64,000 nt of DNA, from the NCBI RefSeq assembly GCF_015706575.1, contig NW_024037064.1, positions 3,533,427 to 3,597,426 on the forward strand. Reading direction: 5' to 3'. The stretch is from Patiria miniata. Its lineage: Eukaryota > Echinodermata > Asteroidea > Valvatida > Asterinidae. The stretch's first letter is position 1, and the number at the start of each line of letters is the position of its first letter. Position numbers and translations under genes: made by a program. Positions 42,801 to 56,400 of this stretch are shown in pieces. Under the pieces are notes generated by a model. The model made no database searches. It was not told the origin of the DNA and saw only the letters and a list, made by a program, of their open reading frames with translations.

Positions 42801-43439
42801 TACTAGTGCAAGATTTTATAGAAGAAAAATATGATGTCGATGTACCCGTGTCAGATTTAAATTTCATATGTCGTCAAATATGTGTAAAGAAAAAATAAGT
42901 TAACACTTTTATTATCCTTAGCCTGTATTATTTTCAATGGGAAAAAAGGTTATTTTAATTACTTGTAAATGTATCATTTTAAGTCCAAGTGATGTTTAAG
43001 GTTTTTTAATACTGTTGTAAATGTAACAGTTTTAGCCATGTTACTTTTTAGTGAATGAGACCTTTTACAAACTAACTAACAGTAATTATATTAACAGTAA
43101 TTATATTATTTATTGCTTATTAATAAAACGCTTCCTGATTACAAAGAATTTTCTTTTTGTTTTCAAGTCTACTTTTTAAAAATATTTTCCCCTTTCTCAT
43201 TAAACAGTTATACCCCTTCAACTTTAATAGCATACACTATTAAATGTAAATACTACAGTTAAAACCTTCAATCAAACAGACACGCTACTATTTACAAAGT
43301 TTCCCAATTCAGTTTTTTTTTCTTGGCTCTTGGCGGAGTAAATACAACCTGGTTTGGTGCCGGTCATTTCCGTACAATATGCTGATGTGTTATATGAAGA
43401 TATGTTGAGGGGTTCAAATGATTAGGAACGAACGGGATT

Positions 43440-43720
43440 GTGTGACGTACTGAGCCACTTCTCACCAGGAAATGTCCCATATGGTCTTCGCCACAAAGAG
43501 CCTCTCCTAGTCAAACTCCTACTGCCGGGATTCACGTGCCGATCCCTGTTTAGAACCGGGGGCAGAGGTGTGCAGGCGGGTTTCTGACTTTCTGGCGCCT
43601 GAAAACCAGATAGCTCCGGGCAGATCGGGCTCGTAGGACTTGGAATGCAACCCATTTAGAAGGAAACTCTAAGACAGCCCATCTAGGAGAAGGAAAACTC
43701 TGATCTCAAACCTTTGTTTG
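43440..43720. repeat. GC-rich retroelement leader-like fragment
   Basis: The block with CCGGGCAGATCGGGCTCG and CTAGGAGAAGGAAAACTCTG is distinct in base composition from its surroundings and looks like the 5' leader of a LINE-type element. Not certain. Confidence 0.35.
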
Positions 43721-43727
43721 CGTTGCT

Positions 43728-44560
43728 TTGAGTCAACACAATCCTACCGCTGGGGAGCAGCAGCGCTACTACAGGTGTGCTGACGGTTTTCAGGGAGACT
43801 CTCTCCTTCTACGGCAGCTTTTCTACTTAGTGCCTACCAACAGCCCAACGTTTAATACACGGGACTATGGCAGGGACCTACTGCGGGGCAACCGGCACTT
43901 CTACCAACCGTCAAGTTTCTACTCTCCGTTGGACACGGCCCAGAGAGTCGGCCTGCTCCTCCTAAAGGTAGGCTGTTCTTAATTACTGCGCAAGGCAACA
44001 ACATCGTGGTCAACGTTCAGAACACCAACGAAAATCGTCAAAGTCTCACGTCGACAGGTACCGCAGTACTGCCTGGCAGGCTTGAGCAGTTGGAGGCTGG
44101 TAGTGGGATACGTAAGTGGCCTGGGAGTGACGGTCGCATGCCTTGCCGGTGACGACGGCAGTGTGAGGTCCTTCCCAGGATGACCAGGCGGCCCCAATTT
44201 GGGGGAGCCCCATGAAAAGTTCGAGTAAAAAAGGCTTGTCATCCAAAATCCTGGCTGGCATCCCACTGTCATCTCAAGGCTGCTGGTATTAATGTCCAGC
44301 AATGAGGAAGTACAGCTAAAGATAGGACCGCCTGGCGAACTGCGGTGCAAGTTGGATCTGCTGCAGCTGAAGTGGCAAGAGCAGCAGACGCAGATGCTAA
44401 ACGGTGACGCCGTCATTTATATTAACGTGCACTACCACCCCCTCTACCATCTGCTGCCTTCACACTTCCAGCCGTGGCGTGTCGGTATTGTGGCAGAGGT
44501 GTGACGTCACGAATCGGACTTTTCTCCCATGATCAAGTTTGTGGCCGGCTTCCTACTCAG
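43728..44560 (+). pseudogene. LINE-derived fragment ending in a CCHC-like motif
   Basis: At 44480-44546 the plus strand reads CRYCGRGVTSRIGLFSHDQVC, in pieces CRYCGR, SRIGLFSH and C. This is the zinc-finger-like tail common at the C-terminus of invertebrate LINE polymerases. Upstream frames are fragmentary. It is a 3' LINE relic. Confidence 0.5.
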
Positions 44561-44641
44561 GTCTCCTGAATTAATGTGCATGACTGCAATGTCGTCTTTC
44601 TCGTTTAGCTGACAGCCGAAGAGATATGCTGATCCGTGTGT

Positions 44642-44656
44642 CCCCCCCCCCCCCCC
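44642..44656. repeat. Poly-C run
   Basis: A run of about 15 C, like those elsewhere in the window. Confidence 0.8.
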
Positions 44657-44799
44657 ATCGCGCCAATGTATATCGCGGAAGACACTATATGGATGGAGAT
44701 AGGGAGTGACAAGACCGAACAAAGCTTCATGATGTCACACGCAGACTGAGCGAGTTTCAGTACCTCTGCCTCCAGAAGAAATGAGAAGCCTTTGTTTGT

Positions 44800-45005
44800 A
44801 CAAACCGAGCAACAGAAGTAACAGCAGAAGGAGGAGTAAAAGTAACAGTAAAAGCAGCCGCTTGAGTAGGAGTAGCTGCACAAATGGGAGAAGCAATAAC
44901 ATTATAGGAGTAGCAGCCGAAATAGGTGTAGCAGCAAGCTTAAGAGTAACAGTAGGAGTAGAGGTAGCAGTAAGAGTAGTAATAATTGTAGGATTAGCAG
45001 TAGCA
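44800..45005. repeat. Degenerate AGTAGC/AGTAAC triplet-type repeat
   Basis: Variants of AGTAGY, AGTAAC and AGCAGY repeat over about 200 bp. Ser/Arg-rich plus-strand and Leu-rich minus-strand frames here are artefacts. Confidence 0.8.
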
Positions 45006-45009
45006 TAGG

Positions 45010-48000
45010 GATATCGGCAGGAGATATGGGATAACCTACTCTTACAGAGCAGTGTTTGTTTCATTCGGATATACATTTCATGTTGTTTTTATTCGCTTGA
45101 TAAACATAAATCTGGGTTATAGAACAATTATAACTTGGCAGATGGAACCACAGTAGAATATAGACTGTTAACAATTTTGTACCAAACGCCTTTTATTTGG
45201 GTTTTTAATTCAGTAACAATGAATGGACATGTGTACTCATATCCAGACCTCGGGAACAAAATTACGCACGCCAAAGATGGTAGCAATACAGCAATGCAGC
45301 AATCTATTCCCAGCATTAGGGGTCAGTAGTAACATGTGTGAACAGTTCAAGTAGTTAATTTCACAGTTGATTTAGCTTTTAAGTCAAGACTCGACTGTCA
45401 AGACTCGAGGTTGGATGATTTGTGCGGCATTGTTTACATCTCTGAATATAACGAAAAGTATATACCCTTACCTTGAGGTAAACAAAGAAGCCATGCAGCA
45501 CAAAATTACGGCCCGACTACATCCTAGTATATGTAACAGTAGGCTACAGAAGACTGCCCCTAATGTTACTCATCATGTTTTTATATCAATATTTTCTTCC
45601 GCAACGGAAACGGTATCATAATGCTCTGCAGAAAATGCCCGACAATTAATGCACGTGACATTTTATTGTAGTAGTGTACATATGTATTTGCTACGTTTTC
45701 AACATTAGAGCTTTTAACTTGATCTTAGAAACATTTTGTTGAATAGTAAACATCAGTTAGTAAAGAAAGATTAGAAAGAAACAATCAAACTTAAGAGGAC
45801 ATTTTGGCTGAAATAAAATACGCTGCAGGAGAATCCAGTCGGAAATAATTTTCAGAATTAGACAAACTTTTCAGTATTGTCATTTGTTGAGTTATGATTT
45901 GTTGAGTTAAGTTTGCATGGTGAAGGTAGCAATAAGATGCGGTAGTACTATGTGACAAATCTCTGTTGTGAGTTTGTGAGGTTGTGAAAAGAACCGGGGG
46001 AAACTCAACGTTTCGGAGAGTAACCTTTGCCCCTCGTCAGTTGAGTATGATGTTTTTAAGACTTCGTAAAACTTCTACAATTGTTCCAGTTTGTAAACGG
46101 AAGTTACTATTTTCTGTGCGAGGAATCGAATTATTTCAATTTACAACGTTATCTTACAAAAAATAGTCTATCAGGCAAGATACAAAGCGGGCTACAATAG
46201 TCAAACGGGTATGGTAAGCGTGGTGGCTGAGATGGAGTGCAAAATCAAGGATTTTTTTTGAAGCGGAAACCTTGGCTGGTAAAATCAACACATACAAACG
46301 GTGTAAAGCGATGAAAAGATAATACAATTTGTAAATCATTATACCAAGAGATTTGTTTTAAAGGGAACACCGTTTTTCTCCATGTTGGGCTCCTTGTTGC
46401 ATTCGAGGTACAATCTTTGAATGCACCCCACCCCCGAAAAAGAAAAAAAACAATCGTCATAATTTTCTTCTGTTGTCATTATTATGATAAATTTGAAATT
46501 TGTAAAGCAATTATCCCAAATTTTTTTTTTTTTTTCGTCTGAAGAATCAGTCAAAAGTGTGCCAGAACAAAAAAATAGCACAGATTTGTCTGCTTCATCT
46601 TTGAGACCAACGTAATTAGTCGGTGACTTGACCATGATATGTGGTATCTAGACGCAATGATAAACAATGCACGTAATTCACCGACTATTGTAGGCTTGAA
46701 TGCTGACCAATAAAGGACAGCTTCGATGTTACACAAAACCCCTAAACTTCCTGGTGGCATGCTTATTGAGGTCACGAACTCAAAACAAGTTCAGAAGTCG
46801 GTTCACCAGGAAGGAAAACGAGACTAGGGATTCTGATGAGGAAATAACATGTAAAATTAGGGATAACAGATAATGATCCTTTTAAAAGAACATGAAAATC
46901 AAAAAAAATATATATTTGTATATATAAACACACACACAACAGATAAATGGGTTGGCTTACTAAGTTATCTAGCGGTAATTTATTCATCGATATTTATTTT
47001 TTGGACATGAAACCGACAATAATTTGCAGTACAAAAATGTTACAGTCCTCAGCGACGAGATATCCATTTTGTTCTGAGGAACCAGCGAAATTCCGGCGAT
47101 TCACAATGCAGTGCACCACCAAGAGTTTGCCAAGGAGAGTTAATTTTCCCCAGTGCATTATGGGAGATGGTCGATAAATTCGAAGTGCGGCACATTTAAA
47201 ATTGTTCTTTTTTCGGTCAGTAGTTTCGTAAGTGTATGATTCGAGTATCTGTTAGACTGTTTGTCCTTTTCTTTTCTTGTTATCTTTTGGGTTTTTTTGT
47301 AAGGTGGCGGAACGCTATGCCCCAATTTATAACAAATTAGCTCAATTTGTCTACTGACACTAATGCAAATTGGCCATGTTTTGTCGACCGTAAACTTGAA
47401 AATGGACTCTACATGGCCAACTCTTGGTGGAGCACTGCATTACGAATCGCTCGAATTGATCAGTGGTTTGAGCTGGTCCCAGAGGGGCCAGCCGTTAGTT
47501 TCTTTATATCTTACTGACTGACTGACTCACTATAATATGACTGTTGGCTGAGAAAATATGATTAAAATGATCACCAAGTAACGCCAATGAATGGGTTATA
47601 ACGGCCCACTGTGTTAGCCACATACTTCCATTGTCATTCTGAATCGATTGAGCAGCGTTTCTGTGCTCTGGGACAGGCAAGATCTCCCTTGGCTTGTTTA
47701 ACTGTGGTTTTGAAAGAGCCTACTTTGACACCCAGTCCCCCCCAAAAAACAGTTAGCAAGTCTCTTTCTTATCTAAAAGTTTAGCGGTGCAGTGTTTCAA
47801 AACATTTTTGAACTCGAGAATCACAGCAGGAAACGTATATATGCAACCCGGTACTTGGCAAGGATAATCTGGATAAATATGACACTGCGACATGATAAAA
47901 TGATTCAATATAAGTCTACGCTTTCAATCTTGAATTACACAATCCGGCTATTACACTTTTTTACAATCTCAAACAATGGCAAACTGGACGAGTGACAATT

Positions 48001-48360
48001 TATCTATGTATACATGTATAGCACATGCGGCAAAAAATAAAAATAATTATCAAATTTCATTACAGAAGGTAAAACAACTTTAAAAAGGAATATTTATTTG
48101 CTTACAAAAAAAGCTGTAAAATCAATTATTGTGTAAGGAGATAATGTATGTACGAGTGTGTGTACCAACTGGAGTAGGCTAAGTTCCACAACAAAAATCT
48201 GATTACATCATTAACAGCACAAATCTATACACTAGCATCTTTCTCTGTAAAATATAACGCAGGCTCACTATCAGTATCGAAAAGTAAAATAACGCAATTG
48301 ATTATGGCGTACTTGCAAATCATGGTTTTGTTTATTTCTGTGAATAAGACTTGGTTACAA
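45010..48360. other. Intergenic, no gene seen
   Basis: AT-rich with only short frames. (CA)n near 46928 and a TGACTGAC run near 47513 are the only simple structures I noticed. Confidence 0.5.
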
Positions 48361-48361
48361 C

Positions 48362-48612
48362 AGGGCCCAATTTCATAGCGCTGCTTAACAGCCGATCTTA
48401 TGCTTACTGCGCATTTGTCTGTTTCAGTTAGGCAGTAAGCACAGCAAAGGCACGTTTCAGCACACACGAAAAAGTTGCTTCAATCAGTGACGTAACAATA
48501 GAAATCTCCATACGCGCAACCAATGCCATGAACTATTAGTTAAGCAGCAGCATGATTTTCTGCTATAGTAAGCACACATTTTGTGCTAAGACTGTTAAGC
48601 AGCGCTATTAAT
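48362..48612. mobile_element. MITE with ATAGCGCTGCTTAACAG ends
   Basis: About 250 bp. ATAGCGCTGCTTAACAG near 48375 is repeated exactly in inverted orientation near 48593-48609, and the next 25 bp on each side (CTTATGCTTACTGC against AGTAAGCACA) also pair. Target duplication unclear. Confidence 0.7.
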
Positions 48613-49960
48613 TCGACTCAGGTAAAGTGCTGTTATACGCAGCACCTGTATATTGATATGGATTACGTTTACAAGTATCCCATATACTTATTAAGCACGC
48701 GATTTACATTTGCTAATAAAATATTCAAAGAAATGAATCATTCTGCTTTTAAAGTAGCTACAATTGAAATACAATAATAACATTGAAGTAATCCTAATAT
48801 CTTTTAGACAAACGGTCTCGCACGAACCTTTGAAGTGATATATTTTTCTTAATTAATACGAGAAAGGGAGACTTATGCTTCCTTATTTACTACAAAGAGG
48901 AATGTAGGGACACTCCGTATTATTTATATCATTTATAAATCCCCAATTAACATCCAATTGTCTCCCTCCGTGAACTGGATTGTATGAAATGTATCAAAGT
49001 CCCTTTAATTCAGAAATATGGGCCACATTATACAAACCATCAAATGTTCTAATAACATAAAACATTCTACCGTTATCACGATACAAGACGGATGGATGAT
49101 TTGGGTTTTTTTGGTTCTGGTAACGGTAAAATATCAGAAATATAAATGAAACTAAATCTTGCATTTAGCTTTATTTACAAAACTGGACTCCTGCCGCAGA
49201 ATTTTGGTATTTATTTCAGCAGTTTTACTCGATCCCAGAAGAAACTGTTTGTTTGATCCCCAAAAAAGTTTCCCATGGTGTGAGATTATAGTATTGTCAA
49301 TTCTGCAGTCTGGTTTCAAAGCTACAACGGAGACAGGACTGTTAATTTGTTTTCGAATGAATTAATTATAGGTACCATATTAACAACTAGATGTTGTTAA
49401 TTAAAAAAAGTGAGAAAGTAGATAACAATTATTGCTGCGAAATACTATACGACTTTAACATTTTCGTGTGTAATTTGGTGCCATGTTACCTTGCTTGTTC
49501 ATGTATCATGTAAATGACACAATTCATGTTTTAATCCTGCTCGGAAAGGACTCTTTTGAACAGTATTGTCAAGTCGTTTTGGGCTATTTCTTTTATCTTC
49601 TGCGTAAGCATACATTGTTGCTACTAGTGTAACCAACCGTCCTACAGGTGAAGTCGATTGATTACATACTTTAATAGGTATTTCTGTTGCATACAGTGTA
49701 CATGGGTTACTCTTTGTGTATAACATTCCTAGGTTGACAATTAACTTGTAGCACAGCTCTCGGTAAGAACATGCACTGTTACATTATCACATAGTTCGAT
49801 GTAAAGATATTCTTAGTGGTTAGTGAGCCCCTTTAGGGCGTGCCCCATATATAAGGATTCACACGAGACATAATTTTGTTGTAATACATTTGACTGTTCA
49901 CATTGAGATGTATTTATTAATTATGATTCATTTATTTTCCTTTAGGTATTTTACCTGCCC
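48613..49960. other. Intergenic, no gene seen
   Basis: No frame with protein-like sequence and no clear repeat. Confidence 0.5.
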
Positions 49961-49964
49961 CCAT

Positions 49965-50085
49965 ATTTGGTAGTTTTGCATTTTAGGCTGTGTTTTGCCT
50001 TTGCATTTAGGCTATATTTTGCCTTTGCATATTAAGTGTCTTTTGCCCTTACATTTTGGCCGTACATTGCCTCTTTGCATCGCAA
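49965..50085. repeat. TTTTGCCTTTGCATTTAGGC short tandem repeat
   Basis: Four to five degenerate copies of a unit of about 24 bp containing TTTTGCCTTTGCAT, just beyond the 3' end of gene 2. Confidence 0.65.
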
Positions 50086-50410
50086 CCTATTATTGTTCTT
50101 GATCGAACTACAGATATTTTATAAGCACATTGTAGTTGGACAACTTTCTGACTTCTCACTCCCGATTTATTATTAGATTAATCTTTGTATGTAATGAATT
50201 TTTGTGGTCTCATTAAAATCTCTTGTGATTCACTTGAACTTCACGGGCCTGTAAGCTCTTCATTTTTGATTTAGTTTTCTTATCTTTTTTTACTACTTGG
50301 TTACACTATTAATTCAGAACTTAAGCAAAATCTGCATCCAAAATGTACATCTATAAGGTACAATTTCGAATGAGGTCTTTTTCATGGTGCACACTCGCTG
50401 GATTACTCGC

Positions 50411-50491
50411 TTAGATCTTTTCAAAGTCTGATCCACCTGCGACCGACATTTTGTAGATGCTCTCCTGGCAGCTTTCCAACCATATGGATTC
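50411..50491 (-). CDS. Gene 2 last exon: C-terminal tail
   Basis: An 81-nt exon, phase 0, ending TAA. The tail ([16 protein letters not shown], then GGSDFEKI) has lost the YxxM seen in gene 1. A different, longer open frame crosses this region but does not match the incoming phase. A TTTATT at 50166 (AATAAA on the minus strand) could be the poly(A) signal. Confidence 0.75.
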   Translation of the reverse strand, partial: ESIWLESCQESIYKMSVAGGSDFEKI

Positions 50492-53400
50492 CTAAAATAC
50501 AAAAAGACAGAGTAAGCAATGTGATGTAACAAAGACACATCCATGAATCCCATGTTATTCAATATGCTCTCATTGGTGAAATTGTTAACACGCCGCTTGC
50601 AGTGGACACTTTGCTGGTATGAAATAACTCTCAAGAATAAATGTGTAAATAGGCAATGAAACCAACGCATTGGAATTTTGGAACCTCCAGCGTGTCAGCT
50701 TCACTCGACCCAATTTTCAATATATAATTTCTAGATCAAGTCTAAGTCAAGGCCGCTTCATATAACTTTTTTTTTATTAGGTCTACTAAAATTAATTTCC
50801 TTTATAGCAGGTATGAAATAATTGACATGAAAAAATTTGACAACCTGTGATTTCAAACCTGACGCTCACGTCACCCAATCCTTAGTTTATTAGTGATAGA
50901 ATCAAAACCAAGACCCTCTTGAAATAATCACTGGACTTTTGATTGGCCTACTCACGTTAGCTTTTTCCAACAGTCCACCTAGCTTCTCACTGAGCGTTGG
51001 AAATGTAGGTCGGGCTGCCGGGTTCTTAGACCAGCAAGAGAGCATCACTTGGTACCTGAGACAACAAAACAGGCCACGGAACCTTAGCGTTTAAACACAA
51101 TGATCTATACACTGTAAAGTAAAATGTGCAAATGGAGTTCATATTTAGCCCAATAATGATCAATATACCAACTCAACCTTAGACAAATCCTTCTAAATAA
51201 TTGGTGATTATTTACCCAAATGAAACAACAATGTGGTAACTTCTTTTCAAGATTTGGCAAATAACACTGACCAAAAGTGTTTCTCCCCTTTTTCTAAGTT
51301 TTAACATACTATGAGAAAAAACGACAAAAGGAAGGATAAGGTGTGATATCCATGTGGGGATCTGGGGGACCTCCTAGTCATGTAATCTTTGATCTTTATT
51401 TGTATAATTTTGGCCCACACGTGCTAATTGCAAAGAATTTTCACGATCACTTTTCAAATGGCTTATAATGTATACATTTGTTTAAACTTGTATACATTGA
51501 ACTTGCAAAGTCTGCGCGTTTTCAGAGACAGTTCCCATACTTGACTCCTGCAGATCGGAAGCAAGGCCTGTTTGCCCTAGCTATATCTGGTGTTTCTGAT
51601 ATAGTTTGGCCAACTTTTAGACGTTAGGGTAAGTCTAAACTAGAAGTTAATTCATATGCAACTCGTACTGAAAATTTGCTTTCTACTGTATAAATTATTG
51701 ATTTTCAAGTATGAATGTACATGCTGCAGAGAACTCAAAATATTTTTTTTCTGTTTCTTTCGTAGGTTGCTTCTTGGGGTTTTAGTTTACTTGTGATTGT
51801 AAGATTCCCCTCATACTGGATATTACCGTAATAAATCATCAACCACTTAAGATCATCCTCCTTAACTGGTGGACGTATCTCCCCCTCTGACTAATACAGT
51901 AGGGTCGACCACTACATCCATATTCACAATTTCATTTTCATTTTGCTCCACAAACATTTTGGTTTATATTGTACCATTACATTTGAGGGTCGTATACTTT
52001 GATCGGTTCCGCACTGGGGAATGATTATTTCTGTCACATTATTACTTACAGATAATGCATAATTAAGTGTCAAGAAATAATCACCGATAATCTAAGCTGT
52101 TTCCTTGAACTCTTCTAATTAATACCACATTAACCAATCACTGCTATAACACAAAGCGTTTCCGCATGTTTCAAACTGCAATCATACAGAATTTATTTTA
52201 TGTAATGAAACTTACAATTGCATGCAGCAGTGATCGGGACGGGGCATCCGGTACCCTGACTTCACTTTGGAAATCACTTTTTTGGCACTCAGGGTCGGGT
52301 AGGGGTGGCCACCTGTGAGAAAAATTAGAATTGAAAACAAGCTTTGTAAATCAAGTCGATCACAAGTGAAAGTTCAAGTCATCACAAATCAGATCACAAG
52401 TCAAATCATATGTCAAGTATAATAAGTTGGTCGCGAGTAACAATTATGAACAAAGGCGTGACAAAGGCGCTCTTCAAATAGACCAGTTACATTTGTTTAC
52501 AAATTGGATATTGTGGTGACGTGCTGGCAACTTTCAGCAAACTGTTTTCTCGTGCACTGCAGGAGAAAAGGAACCAGTGCCGAGCTTCAAGGGCGGATCC
52601 AGGGGGGAGGCGCAAAGGGGGCCATGCCCCCCCCCCCCCCAAACGAAACCAATTTGTTTTTGTTTTTATGTGACATCGCAATAAAGGCAGGCAATGAGTA
52701 CACCACCATCTTTTCCTCAAAAAAACATTGGTTAAAGTGGTCAGAAATTGCCTCAGATCGCACCACAGAGCATCTAGAATCCAAAACATTTTCGGGGCCC
52801 TTGAGCGGGCCCCGAACCCCACGCCGTAATTTTTTTGACCCACTTTTTTGGGGGACCAACATTTTTTGGCCCCCCCCCAAAAAAAATTGTGTTCTGGATC
52901 CGCCCTTGCCTAGCTTAAAAAAATGCGTGCACAGCCCGCAATGGTCAATGAGCTTCATAGTTTTAAACACATGGAGATCGTCATACCGAGGGTTACTATT
53001 TCCCACAGCAGAACCCCAAAAGACCACACGTCACTCTCTGTTGTGTACACATCATCAAGAACGGACTCCAACGCCATCCAGCGCAAAGGGGAAAATCCCT
53101 GAACGTCAAAACAAAATAATATTTACCAATATAATTGCATAACAAACGTCCTGATAGCATGCACGTTGAAGAACATTACCCGAAAAGCACTAAAACAATT
53201 CTCAATGGAATGGCGTAATATTACTTTGAAAACAAACCTTGATGTTTAACATGTAATGCAATATTGTCGTTGCTGCTATTGATTATGTGTCTTGTAGTTG
53301 GAGTGCCGCTCCATATTTTTGTTTTTGCATCTTAGGCAATGTTGCAGGCCTGCATATGATATAATTTACTGCTTTCTTTTATCTTAGTCCAGCCAATATC

Positions 53401-56400
53401 GTTGCCTTTGCAGTTTGTCCTTCTCATTTCCTTTGTATTGATTTCTAATTTTAAAGTAATGAATTTTAATGCTGTATTTTCAAAATGTCATGTATTTTTA
53501 TGCAGCCTTAAATATCCAATATTCAAAAAAAAAAAAACATGATAAAAGTTTAAAATAAACAAACGATATTTTTCCAATGTGGAAAAAAAATTCCCGCACA
53601 AACAATTTGCGCAAACTTAATTTAATACAAATTTAAATTTTTGTATATCAAAAGGACAACACATAAATCGAAGTCAGGAATACTGGAGAGTGGAAAATCT
53701 ACGATGTCGAATAATGTAATGCACATGTAAATTCACATTCTATTGTCGTCCTGGTTGTTTGTAATCAAAAAGTTTGAAATCGACAAGCATTGCCCATTCT
53801 GGAATAAACAATTATATATACCGTGCTCTTGCGTTGGTATGTTCTCATTGCGGCGACGTCACTGGCGAATCCAAAATCGGATAGCTTGCTTACCATATCT
53901 TCGCTGACGAGAACGTTGCGGGCGGAAAGGTCTTTATGAAGACACTAATGTAATCAAACAAGAAGATGAAAGTCAGTTAAAGCTCACCATAGAGCACACA
54001 AAATCATTTCAAGTGATTCAGAATAGGCATTAACCGGAAGTCTCTTCAAACGCGTGTCTACACAATGGGTCGGATTTATCCCATTCATTGGCATTAAGGG
54101 GCAGTCCTACATGATAGCACTGCCCGGCTCCGAGTGACAGTCGGCCATCATTCAGTCAGTCACTCAGTCAGTCGGTGAGGTTAAAATCAAGATCATTTGC
54201 CCTTAAACACGCGTCAGGTGACCCCGTATAGGCATCGACCAGATTTCCATGTGTTTCTTTAATACCATAAACAGGCCCCGATTACAGTACGGAATGTCCC
54301 AAATATAGTTTGCGTCATTGCTGTAGTTGGGACGTAACAGACTCACCCCTTGTGAAGCCAAGTAAGCCATGCCTTCGGCCACGCCGCTGGCCAGACTAAG
54401 CAGAGCGTTGGGTGTGAGGGATGCGCACACAGCCCCTCGCAGGTTGTCATACACCTGTTTGGTGCAACTTTCAGCAAGGACCTCCTTCAGGTTCCCATTC
54501 GCCGCGTGTTCCATGATGACGTAAATCGGGTCTGTGTATGGGATTGCCAATGTACATGATGTATGAACTACGTAACTTTGGATAACTTTGTTGGGCTAAC
54601 GAAAGAGACAACTTACTGTAGGTTCACATGTGTGTGGTGTGGTGCGAACAATGCTCTATTTGACCTCTCCATGACCTTTCATATAGAAGGCCTTGTAGCA
54701 CGAATGCATGGCAAGGATTACCACAAACTACTAACATTTGTAATTATTTCGCCAGTTAGGGGGCCGGGGATGAAATATAACCAAATATCTATTCTTCCCA
54801 CTACTGCTGAATAAACTAGTTTGGCATTGCATCTTTGCGTGCGCACTTCATCGCCAAATACAAATTTTGACATAACTGATGCATGAAAATCAAAATAATG
54901 CCGACATAATTGAAAACAACGCCCTATAGCTGTTCCACGGTTAGCAATATAGATTCAGAAACCATGGGCTTCACAAAGTGTAACAAAACATTCATCGCAA
55001 CACCCATGTTTGAAATAGATGTTCCTTTTGTATTGAGGGAATGAAAAATAGTTGCAGATTGAAGTTTCGATTACCAAATCCCGCCATTGTGTACATGTAT
55101 CACCTTGTGTTTATCCTCAATTAGGAAACCGTAATATTCTTCAGTGCGTATTACATATCGGGGAAAATCGCACAAGTGGCTAATTATACATGGTTTAAAA
55201 AATTATTAGTTCTTAGCAGCCGCGTTAGTCGGGCAAAAACACATGGAAAAGTAGGGTAACAATATGATTATCAAACATTAACGTTTGCTTAACCCCTTAA
55301 GGACGGGGTGTAATGGGGACATTCCTCCACACATAGAGCAATAAGTGGCCCGCATGACTGCACAGCCTTTGTGTGGTAGCAATACTGCACAAAAGCAGCA
55401 GCTGTGGAACTACCCACTAGCCGTGTGCCACGGCATACCACAGCTGGCAACTGCATTCCAATGAGGATTAGCGGCCGCGGCCATGACCGCTTCCCATCCT
55501 TAAGGGGTTAATAAAATAAGTATAGTTTGCATAAGCTTTCGTAGTAAAGCAACCGCATCTATATAATGAAGGAGTTGTATCTATGAAAGCTCATGTAAAT
55601 TCTTACGGGTTTAGTATTCATTTGAGTGACACTTTAGTTTTCCGTGGTTTTTAAGAATAAAGATAAGCTCAGTTTATATCATTGCGAAAGAAAATTTAAT
55701 TTCTTAAAAATGCTACCTCTTTAAAAATGCCGATACTAAGTGCAGTCACGAATTCAAAAGCTAACCGGTTATAATCAAGTTCTGTACAAGTAGGCCGATT
55801 ATGTCTGTCGTATTACCTTCGTCCATGCTGTATCCAAGGAGCTTAACGACATTCACGTGATCACTGAGAGGTTTCATTGCATTCAACTCTCGAATCAGGT
55901 TCTCTTTCTCCTTCGGGTCGCTTTCATCTACATGATATGTAAAATTTAAGCAAGAACATTATCTCACAAACAATACAATTCAGAGCGACTACACTTCTCA
56001 ATATTTCTAGGATGAGAATATGTATACACACTCTGTGTATGAACAGTACATAGCACTTTGTGTCAACTCACAAGAGGTCCGCTATGCGGGACACACTGTG
56101 AGCTCCCTTGTTTCGGCGCAGCCTGTGATTCAGCCCGCGATTTGGCCAGAAATTTGGTGTATGGTACCCCGAATCACACAGGTATTTTTTGTCGGCTGTG
56201 CTAAAAGGAGCTCCACTAATTTCCCTCGACATCTTGCGCACGGTACGAAACATATATTTTTTCAGGTCTGGCTGGATAGTATTCCTTATGACGATTTTAG
56301 AGACTTTCCTCAATAAAAAAAGTAAAAACCGCTGAGAAATTGAGAGAAAATTACCCGAATGTTTGTACCTCTGAACATTTGCAATGGACCACTCTGGCGT

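Larger units (their letters stand above)
38380..42900 (+). mobile_element. Polinton (Maverick) remnant, broken
   Basis: A fossil of a virus-like DNA transposon. Recognisable parts in order: a region with a PC4-like domain, an unassigned Cys-containing ORF, the retroviral-type integrase, a structural-type protein, a small basic-protein region, a capsid-like region and an adenovirus-type cysteine protease. The polymerase and packaging ATPase are not seen, and the copy is about a quarter of the usual 15-20 kb. It is broken in many places, roughly ten or more, so moderately old. Terminal repeats were not found. Confidence 0.75.

Noticed and set aside
47150-47540. Possible structured non-coding RNA
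   Set aside because: Slightly higher GC, but I could find no promoter elements or known RNA motif to support it.
50314-50670. 118-codon minus-strand frame as the gene 2 C-terminus
   Set aside because: The incoming phase from exon 50956-51055 selects another frame, which ends at 50411 with a tail length close to that of gene 1.
52487-53142. 212-codon plus-strand and 146-codon minus-strand frames
   Set aside because: They run through a MITE and across a gene 2 exon in the wrong frame.
56020-56316. 98-codon plus-strand frame as an extra gene
   Set aside because: No recognisable domain, within a gene 2 intron and paired with an equally open antisense frame.
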